Of a stretch of DNA of 64,000 bases, positions 26,380-36,208 are shown in pieces. Source of the stretch: Ascoidea asiatica (taxonomy: Eukaryota; Ascomycota; Saccharomycetes; Ascoideales; Ascoideaceae); the NCBI GenBank assembly GCA_001600695.1, contig BCKQ01000007.1, forward strand, positions 120,332 to 184,331. Direction: 5' to 3'. The notes under the pieces are model-generated. The model searched no databases. It was not told the DNA's origin and saw only the letters and a program-made list of their open reading frames with translations. A program made the position numbers and the translations under genes. The first letter of the stretch is position 1, and each line of letters begins with the position of its first letter.

Positions 26380-27347
26380 CTTATCAATTCATTACTATTA
26401 TTATTATTTTTATTGTTATTCCTCTATTCTTTTTTCTTAACTTTCAATTAGAATTAAGCTAAAATTGTTATCAATGAACTGATAGCTTTAGTAAAGTATT
26501 CTTAAAATATAAGGAGTGACTTATCATACTACCTTCACAAATACTTCACTCGTAAATGAATCAATTCCAAAACTGGATCTATCTTTTGAAACCTTCAAAT
26601 CCTTTAGAACTATTGCTTCGATTATGCTTCTCTCTTTGTTATCCAGATTATCACTTGACTAGTTTTATTTAATTAAACAATCATTAAACAAATCTTCAAT
26701 TTTTATTCTTACAATTTCCCCTTATTCTTTTTCCTTTAGTATTTAACGTTACTAATGTTCAAATCCACTCCAAACTCTTACCAAAACAATTGTTTAACAA
26801 AAATGACTTTTCTTAACTAATCCATAATATTGGTCTCTGATGTGCACATGATAACGCGGATATTAAAATCCGCTAAAATATTTTCCGTAAACATTATCCG
26901 CACCAAATATCCAATAATATGGTCTCACTTATATCACATGATATATATTTTAGAAGTCCCTCAGAACTGGCTTTGTAATTATTTTTTGAATTTTTTTTGT
27001 CTGTTTTCAAAGTTTTTGCCGTTGAAAGCTGAAAATTGAAAATGCTTCCATTTTTTTCCAGCGCTTTCTCTGGCACGTCGCACTTTGAATAGTTGTTCAC
27101 TATTTAAAAGCTCGCCAGATTTTATTTGATTTTTAGTGCAAATACTACTACTTACTATTTGAGATTCTGATAGTAGAAGAAGAAGAAGAAGAATAAGAAG
27201 AAATATACTATTATTATTTATATTATATTATATCACATTATTGAATCTAATTAATAATCAATTAATTAATTCAATATATCTTTATTTCAATAATATTCTT
27301 TTTTGAATCCTTTTTATATTACTAAATAATCTGAAAAAATCAATAAT
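26380..27347. promoter_or_regulatory. Divergent promoter region SSN8/YRB1
   Basis: 968 bp between two divergent start codons. A moderately G+C-richer segment at about 26830-27120 (TGTGCACATGATAACGCGG, CCGCTAAAATATTTTCCG) is the likely shared control region. The YRB1 side has a GAA repeat (about 27175-27192) and AT-rich leader. Confidence 0.5.
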
Positions 27348-27983
27348 ATGTCTTCAGATCCAAAACAAGAAGAAGAAGTTACAGGTAAAGTTACTTCTTT
27401 ACCAACTCCACCATCTGCAAATGTATTTTCAATGTTTGGTGGTAAAAAATTAAATAAAGAAAAAAAAGATGATGTTGAATCTGTGAAGAAAGATGAACCA
27501 AAATCTGAATTAAAAACTGAAGAAGAAGAACCAAATGTAGATTTTAAACCAATTGTTCAATTAGAAAAAATTGAAGTTAAAACTAATGAAGAAGATGAAG
27601 AAGTATTATCTAAATTTAGAGCTAAATTATTTAGATATCATTCTGATATTAAAGAATGGAAAGAAAGAGGTGTTGGTGATGTTAAATTTTTAAAACATTC
27701 AAAAACTAATAAAGTTAGATTACTTATGAGAAGAGATAAAACTCTTAAAATTTGTGCAAATCATTTAATTTCTCCAGATTCTGTTTTAAAACCAAATATT
27801 GGTTCTGAAAGATCTTGGGTTTATACTGTTGCTGCTGATGTTTCTGAAGGTGAACCTGAAGCTCAAACTTTAGCCATTAGATTTGGTTCTAAAGAAAATG
27901 CTGATAAATTTAAAGAAGCTTTTGTTTCTGCTCAAAAAACAAATACTGATGATGAATCTGAATCTGAATCTGAATCCAAATAA
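27348..27983 (+). CDS. YRB1: Ran-binding protein 1 (RanGTP-binding, nuclear transport)
   Basis: A 211-residue protein, close to S. cerevisiae Yrb1 (201). A charged N-terminus includes a VFSMFGGKK motif (about 26-34). The Ran-binding domain then fills about residues 65-200: [12 protein letters not shown], the [20 protein letters not shown] core (about 99-118), [16 protein letters not shown], and [20 protein letters not shown]. These blocks contact the Ran C-terminal arm in the family. Yrb1 binds Ran-GTP in the cytoplasm and, with RanGAP, drives release of export complexes and GTP hydrolysis. The C-terminus is a Ser/Glu repeat from a TCTGAA run. It is convergent with RER2, with a repeat-rich 485-bp spacer. 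Confidence 0.95.
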   Translation: MSSDPKQEEEVTGKVTSLPTPPSANVFSMFGGKKLNKEKKDDVESVKKDEPKSELKTEEEEPNVDFKPIVQLEKIEVKTNEEDEEVLSKFRAKLFRYHSDIKEWKERGVGDVKFLKHSKTNKVRLLMRRDKTLKICANHLISPDSVLKPNIGSERSWVYTVAADVSEGEPEAQTLAIRFGSKENADKFKEAFVSAQKTNTDDESESESESK

Positions 27984-28468
27984 TTATTATAATCCTATTT
28001 TTTTTCTAATTCGATAAGGTATTGAAAAAAAAAAAAAAAAACTATTTAAAAAAATCTGAAAGAAAAATATCAAAACAAAATATTTTCTTCAAATCATTTG
28101 CAAATACTCTTTTATATTTATATAATCATATCTATATCTATATATATATCAACTATATATCTCATCTATTATCATCTTAATCTTAATCCTAATCTTAATC
28201 TTAATCCTAATCTTAATCTTAATCTTAATCTTTTTTGTTTTGTTTCACTTTATGCTATCCGCTTTTACTTTAATCTTTTCTTTCAATCTTATGTTTGCAT
28301 CCATTATTCTCCATTCTAAAATTTTTCTTTTCTATTATAATGATTTTTATAAATAATCTTATTTTACTTTTCTCTGAATACTACAAATTATTCCCTTATA
28401 TATTAAATAAAAGGCTTAAAAAAAAAAAAATAAAAAAAATTGTTCATTGTAAAGCTATCTTTCATTTT
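27984..28468. other. Convergent spacer YRB1/RER2 with simple repeats
   Basis: An AT-rich convergent intergenic region without a G+C island. It contains poly-A (28024-28041), TATATC units (about 28125-28160) and repeated CTTAATC/CCTAATC hexamers at about 28170-28230. Nothing gene-like is visible. Confidence 0.5.
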
Positions 28469-29401
28469 TTATATTATTTTTTTAAAATTACTATTACTAT
28501 TATTATTAATCCCATTGTCTATGTTATTATAATCATCATTTATATTATCATTATTAATTTCATTATTCTTTTTATTTTTATTGAAATTAAATCTATCATA
28601 TAATTGAAAAAACTTTTTATAAAAAATCCATTTGATTAAAATATAAATCATCATTATTCCATCGAATTCTGGCCATAAAATATTTAAAAATAATATATAT
28701 ATACTTGAAGATATACTAATTTCCCAAAGTAAAAAATCACTAAATCTATAAACGTTTGAGGTTCTAATTAGAATATCTAATTTTGGTAAATCTTTTGTAT
28801 ATAAATGTGAACTTATACTATTCTCATTTATCTTTTCAATATCTTTAAATTCAGTTTCTTTTATAACCTCTTTTATTGAATGAGTTATATCATCTCTTGA
28901 TGTATATGGAATACATATATTTAGTACTGCTTTATTATTATTTTCAGTTAATTTTTTAACTTTTTTCATTAATTCTTGTATATGTAATGGTAATAAACTT
29001 ATATCTCCACTAACTTCAATTTTAATTCCATATTTCTCACATAAATCATTATGATGAACGATTTGTAAAAATTTATTCTCAAATAGTTTCATTAAATTAT
29101 CAATTTCAAATTTACTTCTTTTGAAATTTTCAATTGAAAATGCATATATTGAAACTGTATGAACTTTACATTCATAACAAATTTCTAAAATTTCACTTAA
29201 CGAATTAAATCCTTCAGAATGCCCATCTTTAACTTCGATTTTTTGTTTTTTTGCAAATCTTCTATTCCCATCCATTATAAATCCAATATGTTGAGGCTTG
29301 AAGGAACTTGTATTTATAGATTTAGTCAATGTTTCTTTGATGAACACAATCAACTGATAATATCCTGGAAAAGTTCTTATCCATGATAAATTTAAAGCCA
29401 T
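28469..29401 (-). CDS. RER2: Dehydrodolichyl diphosphate synthase (cis-prenyltransferase)
   Basis: A 310-residue cis-prenyltransferase. Conserved region I is HIGFIMDGNRRFAKK (about 38-52), with the catalytic Asp and Arg-Arg. Next come GHSEGFNSLSEILEICYE (60-77) and YAFSIENFKRS (86-96). LDILIRTSNVYRFSDFLLWE (about 208-227) is region IV, and WPEF sits at 243-246. The enzyme adds isopentenyl units to farnesyl diphosphate at the ER to make the dolichol precursor for protein glycosylation. The similarity favours Rer2 over its paralogue Srt1, though this is from remembered sequences. One oddity: the usual Arg-Thr-Ser-Gly is Arg-Thr-Ser-Asn here. The C-terminal 40 residues are an Asn/Asp-rich tail. 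Confidence 0.88.
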   Translation of the reverse strand: MALNLSWIRTFPGYYQLIVFIKETLTKSINTSSFKPQHIGFIMDGNRRFAKKQKIEVKDGHSEGFNSLSEILEICYECKVHTVSIYAFSIENFKRSKFEIDNLMKLFENKFLQIVHHNDLCEKYGIKIEVSGDISLLPLHIQELMKKVKKLTENNNKAVLNICIPYTSRDDITHSIKEVIKETEFKDIEKINENSISSHLYTKDLPKLDILIRTSNVYRFSDFLLWEISISSSIYILFLNILWPEFDGIMMIYILIKWIFYKKFFQLYDRFNFNKNKKNNEINNDNINDDYNNIDNGINNNSNSNFKKII

Positions 29402-31708
29402 TTTCCCCTTTCCAATTCTTTATTTTTTGCTAAATTTGAAGTATTCTTCTTTATTGATTATGATTAAGATTAAAATATATGATTATTTGTCTTTGAGGTG
29501 ATTGGCTTTGACTTTTAAAACGAATGAATCATTAAACTAGTTTTACTTCTAGAATTTATATTATTGCTGTATTTGAACAAATCTTACTACGATTCAATAT
29601 TGTTTGTGATCTATTTGTTGATTGTGATAATGTTTGAAAAATGGTGAGTCTATTTCTGATTCCACTTTTTTCTTTTTTTATATAATCTAACCTTTATTTT
29701 GGACAACAGTGCTTTAAAACCTCACTGAAATATTTATTTTTCTTTTTAATACTGTGCAAACCTTAAATTGCGGCCCTAGGAATTGTCCCACTCAAATTCG
29801 TCCATAATTGTTAGGTATTTTATCTGATTAAAGAAGTGTAATTGAACAATGAATCTACAATTCGACTGATAATTAATTGATCAAACAATTATCAGAAGTT
29901 CTACAGCTCTTTAAGAAAGTATTTAAAAAAAAAACTCCAATATCAAATTGAGAGAATATAAAGATGAATATTATATCCAACAATTTGATATTAAGAAAAT
30001 GATTAATGAATTTAGAAAACAAATGAACTCAATGAGTATGATGAATAAACAAAAAGAAAATTTGAAAGACTAAGTTTAAAAGAAAGAATTTGAAGAAAAA
30101 AAGAATAAAAAAGAGAATAAAATTGAAAATCGAAGAAGATAAATAAATTGTTAGAAATAGTAGAAGAAACTATAAAAAACTGAAAAGAAAATAAAAAGGG
30201 ACAATTGAAAATATTTAAAAATTTGATAAGAAAAATTGAAAAATAAATAAGGTAACAAATGAAAAGTATAAGAAGTAATCTTCCTGAGAAATAAGACTAT
30301 CAAGAATATAAGTAACTATTGAATATAATATTATTAATAACAGTAGATATATGTGTAATTTAATTCTCTAAAGAGAAAAAATTCATTAACTACTATTAAA
30401 AATATCACTCAGAAAAGATACCAAATAGAAAAACCAACCAATAGAACATAATATCTTATATAAAATAAATGAATTTTTGATTGATACAAAAATATTGAAA
30501 TTAATAAGATTTAAATTGAATTGAATACCAAATAAAAGGACAATGATAGAATCGAAGAGAATAGAAGGTATAATAACAATAAAAAATAGACAAACTAGAG
30601 AAAATACTTAAAATAAGTTAGTACAAGATAAAATAAAAAAAGAGAAGAAAGCTTCAAAAAGAAGAGAATACACTCGATATTAGAAGTTGAATGAATGATA
30701 ATATCAATATTGAAATTATTTCAAACAAACAACTCCTAAAAATGAGATTTTTAAAAAAAAAGTGAGAAAAAGATTAGTAATTTGAGAAATAAATATAAAT
30801 AAATTCCAAAAAAAGAAATACTTTGAAAGAAAAATTTTCAAAAGAATCTAATAAAAAGAGATAAATAAATAAAAAATGTTTCCAATATTATATCATTATA
30901 ATATTTTAAGGTATTTTACATTATTGTAAAAAAAAAAAATAAGCAGAAATTAAAAAATCAAATATAATCTCAAATTATAATTTGAGTATTTTTTAACCAA
31001 AAAATAAAATAAAAGATAGAATGAAAAATAAATCTAAAAATACAAGATTTAAATTGAGAAAATAAAATAAAATAAAATAAAATAAAGTAAAATAAAGTAA
31101 AATAAAAGAATAAAAAAAGATAAAAAAGATAAAAAAATTGAAATAAAATAAACCAAAATAGAATAAACCAAAAAAAAAGTAAATATGATAACATAACCAC
31201 CCAAAAAATTAAGTAAGAAAATATGAATCAAAAATTATTCAAAAAAATAGTTTAGTGTAAATTAATTCAACCTTTTTTAAACGTTTGTATTAAAAGTTTG
31301 ACAATTCAAGAAATTTCTTTTTTTGAAAAAATGAAGTAGAAAAATGCATATTGAATTATTTGATTTAATGATAAATTATAACAAATTATTATGAAAATAA
31401 TATGTTATAGGATATAGGAAATATAAAAAATGAGATTGATGAATTTAGAATAGAATATTTTTTATAGAATGGCCTAGATGCAAGAATTAAGTAAATATGA
31501 CAATATTTATAAACAGAAAAAATTAACTTTTTTTTTTTTCATTAAATGACTGAATTTATGAGTAGTTTAATGATATGAAACCAAATTTTTAAGTTTATTA
31601 GTTTAATCCATTATGATTCATTATAATTTACTATAATTTACTATAATTTACTATAATTTACTATAATTTACTATAATTTATTATGATTTTATTATGATTT
31701 AAAATGAT
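29402..31708. other. 2.3-kb AT-rich intergenic region with strand-biased A-rich stretch
   Basis: The first 450 bp upstream of RER2 is a mixed sequence with one G+C-richer patch near 29760-29800. From about 29900 to 31300 the plus strand is conspicuously rich in A and G and poor in C, with no ORF on that strand; the pyrimidine-rich complement gives meaningless Phe-rich frames. At 31621-31680 six tandem 10-bp units (one TTATAATTTA, then five CTATAATTTA) lie just past the end of the Edc1-like gene. Confidence 0.5.
31621..31680. repeat. 10-bp minisatellite (CTATAATTTA)
   Basis: Five perfect CTATAATTTA units (31631-31680) are preceded by one variant unit TTATAATTTA. The array lies immediately downstream of the stop codon of the minus-strand gene ending at 31709. 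Confidence 0.95.
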
Positions 31709-33148
31709 TTATTTTAATTTTAATACTTTTCTTAATTCTTTTTCAGCTTCAAAATTATTATTGAAATTATTTTGACTACCTCTTGAACTTGAACTTGGAT
31801 TTGTTAAATTAGATTGATTTGAATCAATTGACTTAAAAGATTGAGTTGAATTATTTGAGTGATAGAAGTTATTTTGATTTTGATTTAAATTTGAAATTGA
31901 ATTTGGACTTTGATTTTGATTTTGATTTTGATTCTGATTATATAAAGTAACTGGATTAACAGGATAAAAATTATAATTTGATTGATTATATTGATTATAT
32001 TGACCATAAGGATTAAATTGAGATTGATTAAATTGAGATTGATTTAAATTATTTAAATTATTTAAATGATTTGGGTTATATAAAGTAGATCTATTTGAAA
32101 TTGGATGAGAAATTGAAAGTTGATTTGAAAATTGATTTGAGATTGAGATTGAATTAACTATTGGAGTTGAAGGAGCACTTTTAGTTGAATTTAATAAATC
32201 ATTAAAAGAAATTTTTGTACCTTGATTTTGTTGATTTGATTTGTTATTATTATGGTTGTTGTTATTATTAATTTGATTAAAATAATTAATATTTTTATTC
32301 ATATTCATATTCTTATTTAAATTATTTGATAATGAAGTATTTGGTAAAGAATGAGAAATATTATGATCATCATTAATGTTATTATTATTATTATTATTAT
32401 TATTAATAATAATTGGTAAATCATTTATATTTGAACTACTCTTTCTTGAAGTAAAAGAAGGTTTTGGTAAATGAGTTGGCATTGGAGAATTACTAAAAGA
32501 AGAACCAGCATAAGAAATATTTGAACTTGAATTTTGATTTGTAGATGAATTTGAAGATAAACTATTTGAAGAATTATCTGGATCAATATTATTATTATTA
32601 TTATCATTATTATTAGAGTTACTTATAGTTATATCATTTGATATATTTGATGATTTAGGACTTTGTTTATTTTGATTTTGATTTTGATTTGAATTTGAAT
32701 TTTTTGATTTTGATTTTGATTTTGATTTAATTTTTTTTGATTTTGATTTAGTTGGTGTTGTAGTTGAAGAAATAGGTTGAGATTTTATTGATAATTTTGT
32801 TGATATTATATTATTTGAATCATTATTATTTAATAAATTTGAAGTTGAAGATAAAGTTGAAGTTGAATTTGAAAAAGATTTTGATCTTAGATGATTTTTA
32901 TTTTTTGATTTTAATTTCAATTTTTTTGGATTATTATTATTATTATTTGACATTTTATTTGAATTAATAGGTAATTTATTATTATTATTATTGATATTAT
33001 TATTATTATTATAATTATTTTGAATAATATTTTGATTTAAAAAGTGATTATGATTATGAGTGTGATTAAGCTTAAGATTATGATTATGATTAAGATTAAG
33101 ATTAAGATTAGGATTTGGATTAGTAGATGTATTTTGTATAACCATCAT
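31709..33148 (-). CDS. Asn/Ser-rich protein with Edc1-type decapping-activator motif
   Basis: A 479-residue, almost entirely low-complexity protein (Asn, Ser, Gln, Lys). It contains one conspicuous non-repetitive motif at residues 213-232, YAGSSFSNSPMPTHLPKPSF (genome 32512-32453). This fits the short activator motif of yeast Edc1/Edc2 and the related metazoan PNRC proteins: YAG-x-x-F contacts the Dcp2 catalytic domain, and the LPKPSF proline segment sits in the Dcp1 EVH1 groove, stimulating mRNA decapping. Upstream are Lys/Ser-rich stretches (about 75-90 and 134-150) that could bind RNA. The extreme C-terminus (EAEKELRKVLKLK, 467-479) is a short predicted helix. I infer a cytoplasmic Edc1-like decapping enhancer, larger than S. 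cerevisiae Edc1. The rest of the protein cannot be aligned by eye. Confidence 0.65.
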   Translation of the reverse strand: MMVIQNTSTNPNPNLNLNLNHNHNLKLNHTHNHNHFLNQNIIQNNYNNNNNINNNNNKLPINSNKMSNNNNNNPKKLKLKSKNKNHLRSKSFSNSTSTLSSTSNLLNNNDSNNIISTKLSIKSQPISSTTTPTKSKSKKIKSKSKSKSKNSNSNQNQNQNKQSPKSSNISNDITISNSNNNDNNNNNIDPDNSSNSLSSNSSTNQNSSSNISYAGSSFSNSPMPTHLPKPSFTSRKSSSNINDLPIIINNNNNNNNNINDDHNISHSLPNTSLSNNLNKNMNMNKNINYFNQINNNNNHNNNKSNQQNQGTKISFNDLLNSTKSAPSTPIVNSISISNQFSNQLSISHPISNRSTLYNPNHLNNLNNLNQSQFNQSQFNPYGQYNQYNQSNYNFYPVNPVTLYNQNQNQNQNQSPNSISNLNQNQNNFYHSNNSTQSFKSIDSNQSNLTNPSSSSRGSQNNFNNNFEAEKELRKVLKLK

Positions 33149-35102
33149 ATTTAAAAAGAGTTTATTAAATGAATTATTGAATAAGTTAATAAAGAGATTA
33201 AAAAGTAAATTATTAAATTAATATAATAATTTGTTATTAATATAAAGGGGGGGATAAATATAAATATAAGTAAATTTAAAGATAAAAGGAACAAAAAAAT
33301 GAAGTTTTAATAATCTTGAAAACTAATTTTTTTTTATTATCTTAGATTGAAACTAGATTGAAACTAAATTGAAATTACAGTAAAGTGAAGCAAAGTAATA
33401 TTATTATTGTAAGAGTTAGATATTAGTTTGAAAGAAGTTAAATAATTTGAATTTATCAAATAAAACTTGTATTTTTGATAAAGGATTTCGAATAGTTTAT
33501 CAAATTATGATTATTATTATGATTATTATTATAATTAATTTGAGATTGATTTAAGATTGATTTGAGATTAAAGAGAATAAATATAAAAGAATATATAAAT
33601 ATAAATATAAATATAAATATAAATATGAATATATATATAAATAAATATGATTTTATATTACAATAGGTGATTAAGAATATGTTATGATAAAATATAAAAA
33701 ACAAAATATTAAATAAAATAGAATCTATTAGTAAAATAGAATTTGATATTGAAGATAAATAGTATATTATCAAAATATTTGTTTGGAAATTTATGTTTAT
33801 TTGTATTTGTTTGTATTTATTCAGCTTGTTTGTTATCAATGTAAAATAGAGATAATATGAGGATAATATGAATATATTGGACAAGATAACTCAGAGAAGG
33901 AGGAAGAAGAGCACTCAAGAAGTGGTTTTATTACTGTTATTATTACTACAGCACGGGCGCACTGCATTTTGTATGGCATTTGGCTCATTGGCGGTGTGGG
34001 CTGTATTTGGAACAACTGCTAGCTCCACCGCAGCACAGGCTCCAGTGGCAACATTGGAAGCAGCCGCTGTGTCCCGTGTAAAGCAGGTAAGTCACAAGCT
34101 TGTCAGGTGCTTTGTTTTCCCCGTGACACAAGCTTTTCTATGAGATAAAGCCACGTGCTTCTATCTTTTTCTTTTTCTGCTTCTTCTTGTGTTTCATGAC
34201 TGTTTCATATTTCCTCTAAACATGTTTTGATTTAGCAGGGGCACAGCATCCAAATCCTCTACTAAACGCCACCCTTGTTTATGTTTTGAGTGGCCTGTTT
34301 CCACATCAACTGCTTTTCTCAAAAAGGGTCTATGTGCACACACGCAGTCAGTGTGTCATGGTGCACGTACCCACGTTATTTCCAAGCCGCAACGGCAACA
34401 GCGTCACATGATTGATTAGTCATTGCTTATCTAATTATTTTTGGGGTTTCAATTTGAATCCCAATACATGGATGTCCTTCATTAGTATTATTTATTGTCT
34501 TACTTCATACAATACAACAACTTTAGTATATCAAGATGATAAAAGGTTGTAATTTGAGTATTTCATATATCTTTTTTGAGATTTAATTTGAATAATGAAA
34601 TTTAGTTAGTACTTTGATTCTTTGAAATATTTGTAGACATATTACTGAGGAATTGAAAATCAATAGAATCTTTTGTTTGATATTTTTTTTTAAATTGTTT
34701 ATTTTTGAAATAAATATTACATAGATTAATGTTAATTTGTTTATTTCAATCAATTATTCACTTTATTTATTATTTAATAATTTATGATTACAATATCATT
34801 TTCAAAAATTTTGATGTTTTGAATTAATTGTGAGTAATTTACCAAATTTAGATAATGTTGACAGTCTTAACACTGTTAACAATGATAACAGTTACTTTTA
34901 CCGAACTTCAGGCTTATGTTCATTCATTCTTTGCGGAGCAAATTTGTTTATTGTTTAAAAATCATATAAAAAGGTCAATCAATTTCATAATTTTTTTTCA
35001 AATCAATTAATTCTTTATTTTAAATTCTATTCAATTTTATTCAATTTTATTAATTGATTAAATTTACTATTATACATATATTTTAATAAGTATTTTAATT
35101 CA
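33149..35102. promoter_or_regulatory. Divergent intergenic region with G+C island
   Basis: 1.95 kb between the divergent starts of the Edc1-like gene and the DIP1984-family gene. The part next to the Edc1-like gene is AT-rich with ATAAAT repeats (33590-33650) and a G7 tract (33247-33253). A clear G+C-richer island spans about 33940-34420. A 91-codon frame at 33868-34143 crosses the island and contains an AAGCAG-GTAAGT site near 34080, but it has no recognisable protein features. The island is best read as the shared control region. Confidence 0.45.
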
Positions 35103-35618
35103 ATGAAGCTTTATTCAGCTTTAAGATTAAGAAAAGATTATCAATCAACACTTGGAAATCTTTTTACTCGTATAGAAAATAATTGTGTTGTTCAAGAAGG
35201 TTTTAAACCATCTGAAAATCCAAATGAATTATTAATTGAATATTTAAAAATTAGTGAAAAATTTATGAATTTAATTTCTGATATTAATATTACAAATTCA
35301 AAAAGTAAATTTAAATTTAATGATTCAAAAATTTTAAGAACAATGACTGAAGCTTTAGCTGAAAGAGATCAATTACAAAAAGAATTTAGTATTTTAAAAT
35401 TAATTACTGAAGAAGGTGTTGTTAGTGAAGAACTTTATTCCAAAGAAGAAATTAAAACTGTTTCTCTTGTTGATATTTCTGATTTTCAACAAAAAGCTTC
35501 TAAAGTTGCTATAAAAAGAAGAAAACTTGATGATTTAATAGAATTAAAAAATTTTGAATTAGAATTAATTACTACTTTTAATTATGATGAAGATGATAAA
35601 AATGAAGATCAAGAGTAA
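35103..35618 (+). CDS. DIP1984/septicolysin-family protein, bacterial-type
   Basis: A 171-residue, largely alpha-helical protein. It matches the bacterial DIP1984 (septicolysin-like) family block by block: MKLYSALRLRKDYQ (1-14; bacterial members start MKLAEAL-x-ER-x-DLQ), VVQEGFKPSENPNELL (29-44), INITN (61-65), TMTEALAERDQLQKE (80-94; the family T-[LM]-TEALARRD segment), YSKEEIKTVSLVDISDFQQKA (112-132) and KRRKLDDLIELKNFELEL (138-155). The usual length is about 150-160, so this is full length plus an acidic tail. Biochemical function is not established in the family, and the septicolysin label comes from a bacterial annotation and does not show activity. I do not know it as a standard yeast gene, so a bacterial transfer is plausible. 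Codon use is now fully AT-rich like the neighbours, so any transfer is old. Confidence 0.75.
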   Translation: MKLYSALRLRKDYQSTLGNLFTRIENNCVVQEGFKPSENPNELLIEYLKISEKFMNLISDINITNSKSKFKFNDSKILRTMTEALAERDQLQKEFSILKLITEEGVVSEELYSKEEIKTVSLVDISDFQQKASKVAIKRRKLDDLIELKNFELELITTFNYDEDDKNEDQE

Positions 35619-36208
35619 TATTAATTCAATGCTTTATTAATATGCTTTATTAATATGCTTTATTAATATGCTTTATTAATGGATTTTTTCACCGATATTA
35701 CTTGGTGTCATATATTAAACAGTTATTATTATTTTTTTTTGTCAAGATTTATTCTTAGACTCAGGACATAAAATGAATTCAAGAATAATAATATTACTTG
35801 ATGGTATTACTTGATGGTATTTACTGATGGTATTTCTTTATTTTGATTGTTGTTGGTATCACTCTTTGGAAAGGTGGATAATACACCACGACTTTTCCAG
35901 ACGCAATATTTACGTTAACAATTTACAAATCAAGTCGTTACTTTTACAAATTATTATTATTACCATATTATCAATTTTCAAAGAGTGAGAGGGAGGGATT
36001 GGGGATTCCAATCAAAATATAAAGAATGTTTTAATAAATATTTTTAATAAATGTTTTTAATAACAAAATTATTTTTATTTTAAAATTGTAGTTTTTTACA
36101 AATAATTTTCTATGACTGACGTTATATAAAAATTGAATTTTTATATTCGAGTCCAATTTTCTGGGTCATTAAGAATATTTATTAAAAGTATTTTTCTATT
36201 GAATTAAA
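35619..36208. other. Convergent spacer with 13-bp minisatellite
   Basis: The convergent region starts with four tandem 13-bp ATGCTTTATTAAT units (35629-35680) just after the DIP1984-family stop. A partial repeat TTACTTGATGGTATT follows near 35800-35835, then unremarkable AT-rich DNA. No gene is visible. Confidence 0.6.
35629..35680. repeat. 13-bp minisatellite, four units
   Basis: Four consecutive copies of ATGCTTTATTAAT, starting 11 bp after the DIP1984-family stop codon. Confidence 0.95.

Noticed and set aside
28170-28230. CTTAATC/CCTAATC repeats as a telomere-like tract
   Set aside because: Irregular hexamers, internal to the chromosome between two housekeeping genes; a simple repeat is sufficient.
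33456-33884. 142-codon minus ORF rich in Ile/Phe
   Set aside because: Low-complexity AT repeats (ATAAAT units) give the frame; no conserved features.
33868-34143. 91-codon ORF with an internal AAGCAG-GTAAGT site, possible first exon
   Set aside because: The island is open in several frames, the candidate downstream exon is open in two different frames, and no protein family is visible.
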